A DNA stretch of 64,000 nt from Symsagittifera roscoffensis (taxonomy: Eukaryota > Xenacoelomorpha > Acoela > Convolutidae), in contig NC_087063.1 of NCBI RefSeq assembly GCF_963678635.1, positions 3,198,580 through 3,262,579 of the forward strand, in the 5' to 3' direction. This document shows, piece by piece, positions 41,801-53,800 of this stretch. Below the pieces are notes generated by a model that searched no databases, was not told where the DNA came from, and was given only the letters and a program-made list of their open reading frames with translations. The number at the start of each line of letters is the position of its first letter. Within the stretch, counting starts at the first letter, position 1. The translations under genes were made by a program, and so were the position numbers.

Positions 41801-44800
41801 CAAGAATCTCTCCTGAAAAAATAGCATGATGAAAAGTGATCTTGATGTTCACAAATGTTTCTAGTGTAATTTTCAAATTTGTAATCAATTACAGCTTTTT
41901 ATTTGCAATCCATTAAAAAACCATTACCGATGAAAACAAGTTTTCTTTGAACAATTGTATATATTAATTTTAAAATAGATACTAGTTTTGAAGGAGAGGG
42001 CGCGCCAAAATAACGCAATTACTTGGCCACAATTTTCTAAAAAGTTCCAAAAACGACAACTTTGACGTGTGTGTTCATAAATTTTAGTCAAAATAGGTTA
42101 TTTATAGTGTTCTGGGAGCGCTGGGAAAATCAATTTGATCCAATTATAAAAGGGCCGGTAATATTTTGGTACATTTTTTGAAAATCCCCCACCCCTGAGA
42201 AATTCCTACACGCCCTCCTGGATCACCAAGTATTATAAGTTGAGAAGCAATTGAAATGGAGAAAACAATTCGAGTAACCGTCCTAAATGTTGTTCTTTTT
42301 TTCTTCTGGTAATTAACAATCTGTTTAGGAAAGTAAGACACAATTTTTTTATCAATTGATACCAAACATGATTATACAAATTATCAGTTAACAGAACAAG
42401 GCCGAACCAAAAACAAAATCGTATTTATACAGCTACATAATAGTTTCTTTAGAAAAAAAGCTGTAAAAACTGTAAGCTGCGAGCATATTGTACTGAAAAA
42501 GCCTTTAACACATAAACAAGAAAAATATAGACAAGACTGCTCGTATCAGGGCCCTAAATGTTCAGACTGCCTCTTAAAGCCTATGGAGCAGTAATAACAT
42601 GGAAAAATTGAATGTAATAAAAAAATGAATTTTATTTTTTTAATTTGGAGATTTTGTGTGAAATTCGTTCCCCCACACGCCATATAAAACACAAAGTGAT
42701 AGATTTCGCTCCTAGTAACAAATCAGTTATGGTAAAAAGCTTTTTTTTTTCAACCAATTTGGAACAATTTTTGAGACTGATTAAATCTCCGATTACGTAT
42801 TAATTGCGCGAATTATATCGCGCGCTAATTGTCCCAAATTGGCCATAATGGCAATATTTAAACCCCCATAACTTTACGAAAAATGATCACAGGTGAAATA
42901 TCTTTTCAAATTTGAGCTCAAGATGACAATGTTTTTGACGGCTGATGTAAAAAAAGTTCCGTCAAAAAAGCTTAGTTAAAAAGTCGAAATTTGTCCCACC
43001 CCGAGCATAAATATTCCATTACTTTCGTGACGAAAGTCGGAACAATCAGAAATTAATCTGATTACTTTACAATTCTTACCTAGAAGATAAAAATGAGGCA
43101 GTCCTTAAAGTAATCTTCAAATTCTTTTTTAAGCCTTTAAAAGTTAGCTTGATAAACTGCTATGCGCTTTTGAAAACATATAGAACCAGGTGAAAAGTTT
43201 CCCCCCTAAATCATTTCGAAGGGGAGAGAGTTCACTTGGTCAGAAGTAATATTTTCAGCCAATCAGATTTGAGCAACGTACATGCGGGCCTTACTGCTTG
43301 AATTTTCCCTTTAATTTAAGTTGAGAGATTGTTTATTGGCCTGTTAAGGGGGAAAATTTCTCATTTGGGCCAACATATTAGCTAAATTTTGTTTCAGTGA
43401 TCTACATACACTTCGATTTGAATCTTTAGTTTATTATGAGTATTATTTTTCTTCTTTTAATAGCCTTTTTCACTCTTTGCCACTCCGCAACATTAATTTT
43501 TTTCTTTGCACTCCACGTTTTTTTTTCGGGGTTTTTCAGTAGTCCGGAAAACTATGTTCAAAAACGAACACTGACCGTCCTTGGTGCGAATGAACTGTTT
43601 TCCAGTCTCCGGATCTGTCCAAATCTCAAACATGTCTCCTCCATCCCCCTCCTTTCCCTTGTGCTTCCCAATGAACATCTTCCCAGTCACTGGATCAGTG
43701 TACATCTGCAATTCACCCGGCAACTCTGGAAACAGACAAAAAACAATGAAATTTTATGCCTGAAAAACGCTCTTGAAAACTTCCTTTAGTAATATAAATA
43801 AATTTGTTTTTAAAAAAGGTAACAATATCTGCATGTCATTCGGCAATGCTGGAAACAGACAAAAAAAACTAAAACTTGATGCTTGAAAAACGCGCTTTAT
43901 AGTAATATAAATAAATTTGTTTTAGGAAAAAGGAGACAATTTGTTTATACTTTACAAAACTTATCCGAAAAAATTCTGTCTTGGAAGTGCACCATAATGA
44001 AGACGACAAAAATGAAACTTAACTGATGACAAATCTTATACATGAAGACATTATTGTACCAAACGCACATGGCTTCATATATCATCCAAATTGGGTTGTG
44101 GAAATTTCGTTGATTGTGTCATAACTTGAGTTTCAGACAAGGCGATACAAGGGGACGATAACTGAATACGCCAATCCGACATTTAAAAAAAAACTTTTGA
44201 TGCTACCGATGATAACAATGATTAACGTAAGGTGTTATGAAACTCATTTGAAAACTAGCCGTTATCGACTCCCATGAAACAAAGTTTTGCCAAAAAAAGA
44301 GAAAGACTTCTAAAATTATTTCTTAGATTTTATCAACTCGCCTCGTAGCTTTCCAGACTTGGTTTTGATGTATGTTTTTCCATCCTCCCCTACCACAATC
44401 TCCAGTATCTCGCCATCTTCTGTCCTGATGTACTGTTTGCCAGTCACCGGGTCAGTGAAGATCTCGTAATTCGGCTCATCTGCAGAAATCAAACAAATCA
44501 AAATAACTTGACTTTTAAAAAGTAAATTATAGTTAAAATCAAAATAAAACTAGGAAAACTGGTTGCTGTGTAGGTATCACAGAAAGTTCTGACCATATTC
44601 TTGAAAAGTTACAATAAAATTTCATTTTGTTAAGCAAATTTCAACTTTTTTTGAAGAAAGGATCTGAATGAAAGGCTAGATTTTAGACATTTTCGTCATT
44701 TTCGACATTCATTGTAAAAAAGGCTTATTGGAAACAGTTTTTTGAAAAAATGACCATTAAAAAATCAGAAATCAAAAAAAAACTTTTTTCATTTTTTTGC

Positions 44801-47800
44801 AGAAATTTTTTTGAATTTTTGAAGTTTTTTATTTGCAACATGGCGCTACAAAAACTTTGAAAAATTATTCTACTAGATTTTTCAAGGCTTGAACAAAAAG
44901 TTCATGGATTAATTATTGCTAATCTGCGAGTATTCTTCTATAACAGGCCTGCTCAATTGCTGTACTTGCTCGAAATTAGATCAAAAATCAAAAGCTTCAA
45001 ACGGTTTTCGTTTTTTTCCACTCTGGAAACTTTTTGGAGATTTTTTATGTTGTTCCAATCACGACTGGAAAGGTTTTAATTTAATATATTACTCAACCAA
45101 ATCCAATGAATATTTACGTTGCCTGGCTTAGCCTGGAAAACAAAAATAAAAGAAGAATGAAGACAGCCGGTTACTGTGCAAGTAGCACAGATTGATCCGA
45201 ACATAGTCTAAAAAAATTGTTTTTCAAATTATAGTCGTTTTCTTTTTCTGCGTGATGTGATAATAAGAACAGAACGAGAACTTAGAGTTTAGGAGTAAGC
45301 GACCCTCATACTAAAATAGGCAAGAAGTGTAGAAAAATGACTAAGAAAATATCAAAAAAATTACAAACAAAAAATACAAAAAAGTTCAGATTCCAAAACA
45401 AGTTACGTAGCATTATGCATTGTTAAATTACTTTAAGTTGTGGGTATGGAATGTAAAAGGTAAAATTTGTTTTGCTCAAAGAAAAATTTTCTCAAAATCA
45501 CAACTCGTGGATTCATGTGTTCTTAACTTTTTAGCTTGAGTGAATTCAGTGAAAGATATGTGTATTTGTAAAATTGATTTCAAATTCCTATTTCCTTCAA
45601 TGGACATGAACAAAACTACGCAACCTTTTTTTTTTTTACTCCTAAGTTTTCGAGGTTTTTCATTTCCAAATAATGCTAAAATTTCCAAAACCAACTTTAC
45701 TTGAGTAAAACTAAATTAAGCAAAAATATGCTATTGTGAGCATGCCATTTTAAATTATTGCTATGTTTTTTAAAATACGGGGCAACCTTTTTGAAAATGT
45801 TCTAATGTTGTTCAAATTACGACTGAAAGGGCTTCAAAATGATATATCACTCGAATCATTACCACAACTATTTGTGGTGCATGATTTTGCGTGGAAAACA
45901 AAAAAAAAAGAAAAAAGAAAAAACTAAAACACACCCGAATACAACGTTCCTCCGCATTTTTCAAATAGTCGGAACAAAAACTAAAACACAGCCCATTGGT
46001 CGAACTTTTCAATAGTCAAAACAATAAAAACTATATATTTTGATTACTGAAACACCATTAAACAAGCCAGTTTGACAAAAAAAAATTGAATTCTGCGTTT
46101 GGATTTTTATCTGCGATCGATTGAGACAAAATAACTATTTATCTTTTGATGCGAAAATTTTATCGGTGAGAAAATATATGGAAGCTTGATACCGCACTTT
46201 TTCAAGCAACTAACGCAACTCTTTAACCATATCCCATTTTGCAAAAGGGGGGATATTCGTTACTATGTATAAAACTCTGATATGCTTTACCGTTGATTTA
46301 TTTCTTCATGGGGGATATTCTTTACAAGGTACCCGAGGGAGGATACAATTAAAGAGATCCTAACTAACCTTTTGGCTTGCTTCCGATGTACATTTTGCCC
46401 GTTGTTGGATCAGTGTACAACTCCATTCCAGGTGGCAGCTCCTTCAGATTTCCACTGGCTGTTCGCATGTACACTTTGCCAGTTTTGGGATCTGTCACTA
46501 TTTCCAGTACTTGGCCGTCTTTCGTCCTGATGAACATCTTGCCAGTCACTGGGTCTGTGAACACTTCCATGCCGGGGTCTGAAACAAATCGACATTTTGC
46601 ATCAATTAGGCGAGCAATAACTAAATAGAGAATATCATTGTATGTTGATCTTTGAGACCATTCTGAGAATGGTTCTTAAACTTAAGACGCCATTTCTTTC
46701 TTGTTTTTTAAGACCTTAGACCTTTAAAAAAACAACCATGAATATTTAAAGCGTTGCATTTCAGAAAATTGCAAGAAAAAATTTTTCAGTTTGCTTTTTG
46801 GTTCAGAAGAAGAAAATTTTACCTTTTTTCTCTCCAAGGTACATTTTTCCAGTGATCGGATCCGTAAAGACGTCCAGACTTCCAGGCACTTCAATCAATT
46901 TTCCAGACTTGGTCCGGAACATCAACTTTCCGGTCCTCGGATCTTTGAACACTTCAATCCTCTCGCCTGTTTCTGTCACCACGTACATTTTTCCATCCTT
47001 GTCGACAAAAATTTCCAACTTCGGGATTTCTTTCCGTTTCCGACGTTGTTTCATCTCGCCAGTTGTGGGGTCAATATACCATTCGAGTTCATCCGCACCG
47101 CCCATCAAGTCGGCTAGTTTTGTACCCCAGAGCCGAGCGGCAACTTTGGCGTCCAGGCCAAGACTGTCGCCGCCGAAGAGTTGCGAGAGCACTGCTGCCG
47201 CGATCAGCGCTGCTCGTCGGTAGAGACCTTTCTTTCCTAAAATGGAAGAAAAATTCTAAAAAACCCTATAGCTTATAAAATGAGCATTGATTCATACGAT
47301 TTATGCCTTATACTTATAAAAAAACTACCGAAGATGATCTATGTCTATAAAGAACCAACTTTAAATAAGCTCTGTACCTTCTAGATTTTTCTAGATTGTA
47401 CACTGAATCTAAAATGATAACTGTAAAAGTGCGGCAAGCAACGATACTAATAATCAGAACATGATGTTTTCTAGTCGTGATGGCGTGATCATTTTTAACC
47501 TGCCGATGTTTTCGTTTTCGGGGTTTTTAGGTTCTTTTCAGTTCTTTCTCTCATTTTCACATTTGATTTGGACCAAATGCTCCCGTCATTATTTTTATTC
47601 CCCCCTTTCCAATCACGTGATCTGTTGTTTTGTTTCCGTCGAAAGTCTTCGCGTGAAACAGAAATTGACGATCGCTTCAAAACTCGACTTTTTTGAGCTT
47701 CTTTTTGAGTTGTTTTCGACTCCGGTTTCGATTCATCACCTACATTTTCTGCTTTATCATTTTGTGTTAACAAATCAGTCGACTCATTTTTAACTTCTGT

Positions 47801-50800
47801 AACTTCAGAAGATTTCTCTGCTTTTTGACCGTCGTCCAGTTGAGACGTATTAGAGTCTGTGTTTTGATTGGCTGAATTTTCGGGCTCTTTCAATTGGTCA
47901 AAAGATTCGACGTGGTTGTTTGAAACTGAATCGACTACAGATAGGTTTGATGCCGTTGCATCGATTTTCGATGAACTTTGGTCGACCTTTGAAATGCTAA
48001 TTTCTGGGAGTTTCAAGGTCGACATTCGACGTTTGGCGTTTTTTTCTGGATCCGAAATAACAACCATGCTTGTTCGACATAACTCGTAGTAAGTGTCGAG
48101 GAACTGTTGATTTTGGGGACTTGTTTTGAGGATGTCAATAAACGCGGGACATTGTAGAGAGTAGTACACAAAACGGTGATTAGACATTCCTCTTGCAAGC
48201 ACTAACAGAAGAAATCATTAAAAAAAAAACATTTTTTTTTCAAAAATGTGTCCAATGTGATGATACGAACACTAGTCTGATTTGATTTTACCTTTGGAAA
48301 GAACGGCAATATCATCCCAAGAAAACCGGCCGTCGCTGACTTTAACACAATATTGAATTAAGAGCAGATTTATTGATTACAAGTAGAGAAGAGAAATAGA
48401 GTATTGTAATTTAAAGTGTCAAAAAGTTGGAAAATTTTTCTCGATAAAACGGTATCGAGAAAAAATTGTAAACATTATCTTATGGATTTCAATTTTCGCT
48501 TCGTCCTTTTGGCGAAATAATCGGATCAGAATTGCGGATCATTCTAACTATGCCCTCTTACAAAAGTGGGTAGAACTTTTAACATATTAGCTGTTGAATA
48601 TGACCTTTATAGAGGTGCAGTATCATTGCTAACAAGGAATTATAAGGAACATGTAATAGTAAAAGATAGCCACAACAGGATTAGCAGGTTGTTATTTTAC
48701 TGACCTCTGAGTTTTTTGAGGAGATTTTGGCTGAGAAGACTGCTGAAGAGTGTCTTCATGTTCTCAATCACTGAAAAAGACTCATTTTTTTCTACCTGTG
48801 AGTCCGAAAATAAAGCTGAAAAACTTTCTTCGTTAACCTTGTTTTTAATGGTAAAAAGATCTAAACAACCAATTTACCGGCCTTCTTCTGACGTGATTTT
48901 TGGGGGGGGGGGGGGGGGTTGGGGTTTTTCTTTGATTTAAGTTGGAGGTTTCAGTCAATCCGAATAGCCACTCTAAGCTTGTTTTAATCCAAATTTAATA
49001 GTGGGCGGGCGTAAAGATGATAGAAAACTGACATCTTTCTTTCATTTCCAGCTCGTGTCCGACATTGAGTAGTTCGTCCTTGAACTTGACGAAAGCTCCC
49101 TTCTCGCCAGCCGCATCTAAAAGCACGAACAAGACAACTCGTATCAGGGGAAGCCCTGAAGGATCCGACTGCCTTTTAACTGCTTCTTAACTTTGCCCTT
49201 ATACGAGCAGTCTTGTTCCAATTTGAGTTATAGTCGTCAAAGTAGTCCCAAATTTGAACCATTATAACTTAGTGAAAAATTATCACAGTTGAAACCTCTT
49301 TCTATTGAACAATTAGAAAGAAATATGTTCAAACAAAAGTATCTTTGAGATAATGTACAGAAATTCAGTCAGAAATGCATAGTGTAAAAGTTGAAAATTT
49401 GACTGAATAAAAAAATCACCTCGAGCACATAAATATTCCGCGTTTTTTTAACCAAACATGGTGTTTGTTTTCGGAACGAGCTTCCCGTTCAATTTTTCGA
49501 ATCTTGCCGCCCAAGTACCCTAAGAAATTTAGGGTTTGTTGACCAAAAAAGGATGGGGCAAAGAAGTACTAGAGGGGGACGCTTTTACTTGGGTTGGTTA
49601 CGGTACGAACCTTCTCCCTAAATCTTCTTCTCAACAGACAAAAGAGCCTTACAGAAATTAAAATTATACGAACACACTTATTATAATTGAGAAATTATCT
49701 TAAGAGCTTCCTTAATTATGAGTTACTCACCCTTGAAAACGGATTTGTTCTTCTGTAACATTGGGTTCGTTTTCTTCTTTATGACTTTGGGCGCCTTCAT
49801 TGCAGAGTTCACTGAGCCCCCAACTTCCGCCGCAGTCTCCGCCAGACCCGCTGGAAACAAAAAGAACAACACTATCCAGTTGATGTGTAAGCAGCACAAC
49901 GTGTTCCGGCCACGGTAATTTATACAAAAAACAAAAATTAATACAAACCGGTAATTTATACAAAAAGTTTTAACAGGGGCGGATCTAGGATTTTTTTTCG
50001 AGGGGCCGGATTTAAAAAAAAAAAATTTGGAAAATTTGGCAACCTTTTTTTTAAGTCGATCAATTTGAGTTTCCCAGAACACTAGCAGACCTTATTTTGA
50101 GACAAAATTTTTTGCGCCGCAGATAATGTTCACAAAACATTAAAAAAAAACGTTTTTGGGCACTTTTTGAAAAATTTTGGCTAATAAAACCATGTTTTTT
50201 TGGCGCGCGATCCCTCTCAAAATTAGTATATATTGGTGCCAAAGGCGCTTTCAGTAAAACTTTAGGGTCGGTCAGCCAAAAGTGGATTTCTTAAAAAGTA
50301 CCAAACTAAAGGTGGGACCCTTTAGTTCGGCAGGGGGTCGAATCCCTGAGGAAAAGAAAGCGTCCCCCCCCCTAAATCCGCCCCAAGTTTTTTGAGGTAT
50401 CTCATCTGCTTGCAGAGCGGTGGTCGATTTTTGATAAAATTTAGTTATTCTTCTATTTCTAGAACTCGTTCGTCGATTAAGTATCTAAGTAGATATTTTT
50501 ATACATTCATTTCTAAAAATTTTTATGAGAATTAATAATCTGGCGGTCCGAATCAATTCTTCGAATCATGATTTAAAGGGTTTGAATCACTCGACCCAGT
50601 CTAAACAAAGAAAAGAAAAACTAAAACACATTCAAATACAAAGTTCCGCCCCTTTTTCAATGGTCGGAACAATTATCATTTCAGTTTGTTCGGATACAAT
50701 ATTTTTTTAGATTATTTTAAGTTTTGATGTTAACTTGAGAGGGGCTTATTAAAGTTCACCATTTGACGCCGTGATAGAAAACGACTACCTTCTTTTTTTG

Positions 50801-53800
50801 AATTTAGGAGACGATGATCTGTCACGAAAATTAATCTTTAAAAATAAAAAATGAACAAAAATCTCACTCACGCATTCCGGCGAACATGTCGACAGTTTTG
50901 TTGCCAACTGCGGGAGCCGAACCAGTGCCACTGGTCTCTGATTGGCCCGCTTCGGACAACTTCTTTTTGGGTTTATCCTGGGCTATCTTTTGTCTCTTTT
51001 TCATCACTGCTTCCTTAGCCGCCTGCTCTTTAGCCTCTCTTTCCCATTCTTGTTTCATTGCCTCTTCTTCGGCTAGTTTCTTCTCTTCGGCTAATTTAGC
51101 CTCTTTTGCCAATCTATCCGAAAAGTATTATACTTTTACTGAAGACTTGATGATTTTATTCGGCTAATTTTTTTCTTCGGCTAATTTAGCCTATTTTGCC
51201 AATCTATCCGAAAAGTATTATGTTTTTACTAAAGACTTGATGATTTTATTCGGCTAATTTTTTTCTTCGGCTAATTTAGCCTATTTTGCCAATCTATCCG
51301 AAAAGTATTATGTTTTTAGTAAAAACTTAATGATTTTATTCGGCTAAGTTTTTTCTTCGGCTAATTTAGCTTCTTTTGCCAATCTACCCGAAAAGTTTTA
51401 TGCTTTCACTTAAATCAGACTTAATGATTTTATTCGGCTAGTTTCCTTTCTTCGGCTAATTTAGCTTCTTTTGCCAATCTATCCAAAAAATATTATGCTT
51501 TTACTTAATACTTAATGATTTTACTCGGCTAGTTTCCTTTCTTCGGCTAATTTAGCTTCTTTTGCCAATCTACCCGAAAAATTTTATGCTTTCACTTAAA
51601 TCAGACTTAATGATTTTATTCGGCTAGTTTTGTCTCTTCGGTTAAATTAACTTCTTTTGCCAATCTATCCGAAAAATTTTATGCTTTCACTTAATTCAGA
51701 CTTAATAAATTTTTTCGGCTTATTTCTTGTCTTCAACTAGTTTTGATTTTTTTGCCAATCTACTACATTCTAGGTTTTCAGTTAGGATTAAATGAAACAG
51801 GTTGTCGTTGGACCAAACCTCCCAATCAGATTCTGAATCCCTCAAAACTAACAAAAAACCCAAATTTCCCCTCTCAAAAATTGTAGTAACTTTATCCGGT
51901 CATGCTAAATATCAAAGTTTTAAAAGAAACTTGTGAGAACCCTATGAGCCGTTACATTTATTTTGTAATAGTTTTAAAGGAATTTTATCAGAAAACGAAT
52001 TGAGATGTATGATTTTTATAAAAGATGAATTAAGACTTAATGATTTTATTCGGCTAGTTTTGTCTCTTCGGTTAAATTAACTTCTTTTGCCAATCTATCC
52101 GAAAAATTTTATGCTTTCACTCCTTGCCAATCTATCCGAAAAGTATTATGTTTTTACTAAAGACTTGATGATTTCTTTTACCAATCTATCCGAAAACAAT
52201 TATGCTTTTACTAAAAATTAAATGATTTTATTCTGCTAGTTTCCTTTCTTCGGCTAATTTAGCTTCTTTTGCCAATCTACCCGAAAAATTTTATGCTTTC
52301 ACTTAAATCAGACTTAATGATTTTATTCGGCTAGTTTTTTCTCTTTGGTTAAATTAACTTCTTTTGCCAATCTATCCGAAAAATTTTATGCTTTCACTTA
52401 ATTCAGACTTAATAAATTTTTTCGGCTTATTTCTTGTCTTCAACTAGTTTTGATTTTTTTGCCAATCTACTACATTCTAGGTTTTCAGTTAGGATTAAAT
52501 GAAACAGGTTGTCGTTAGACCAAAACTCCCAATTAGATTCTGAATCCCTCAAAACTAACAAAAAACCCAAAATTCCCCTCTCAAAAATTGTAGTAACTTT
52601 ATCCGGTCATGCTAAAATTCAAAGTTTTAAAAGAAACTTGTGAGAACCCTATGAGCCGTTAAATTTATTTTGTAATAGTTTTAAAGGAATTTTATCAGAA
52701 AACGAATTGAGATGTATGATTTTTATAAAAGATGAATTAAGATAAAAGATTCCTATTAGAAAATGAATTAGGATGTAAGATTCTTATAAAAAAAACATGA
52801 ATTAGGACGTAAACTTTTCATAAAAACTGAATTAAAATCTAAAATTCTTAAAAGAAAATGATTTCGGATGTAAGATTTTTATAAGAAAAAAGGAATTAAT
52901 TTGTAAAAATTTAATTTAAAAAGGAATTAAGAAGTAAGATTCTTATAAAATTTCCATTAAGACGTAAGATTTGCATTAGAAAATATCTTAACATGTAAAT
53001 TTCCTGAAAGAAAAACAATTAAAATGCAAAATTTTATTAAAAATATAAATTAAGATGTACGATTTTTATAAAATATGAAGTAAGACGTAAGATTCTTGTC
53101 AGAAAAAAAGGTTTAAAGATTCTATAAGAAATTTTAGGTTAGGAAGTAGAATTCTTATAAACATGAATTGAGACGGGAATTTTTTATTAAAAAAGAATTA
53201 CAAAAAAAATTATTAAAAAAGATGTAAATTTTTTATAAAAAAATGAATCAGTAAAATTCTTATAATAAAAAGTAATTAAGTTGTGAGATGCTTATAAAAA
53301 ATAATTAGGACATAAGATCCATAAAAAATGAATTAAGATGTACGATTCTTATAAGACTTGATGTAAGATGTAAGTTTTTATAAAAGCAAATCTAAATTAA
53401 AATGTAAAAATCTTATCAAAAAATGAATTAAGTTCTAAGTTTCTTATAAAATCTAATTTAAGACTAAAATTCTTTAAAAATTTAAAACAGGATGTAAGAT
53501 TTTTATGAAACATGTATTAAGATATAAAATTATTATAAGAAAATGAATAAAGGTGTAAGATTTTTACAAGAAAGTTTGAATTAAGATATAAGATTCTAAA
53601 AAGAAAATGTTAGATTCTTATTTAAAAAATTATATTCGTGTGTAAGAAACTCCAAATGAGGCGTACAATTAAATGTAGTTAGACGAATTTCGTGATTGCT
53701 GGTGACTTTCAAAATGTCAGACCGAATCTCTCGCCTCGTCGCTCAACTACAAACTATTCATTTAATCAAAGGGAAATTTTAAAAAAACATATGTTATAAG

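Noticed and set aside
46377-47223. Plus-strand open frames with repeated LPVTGSV-like motifs over exons 18 and 19
   Set aside because: They are the reverse complement of the D-P-x-T-G-K units; the same occurs at 43581 and 30495.
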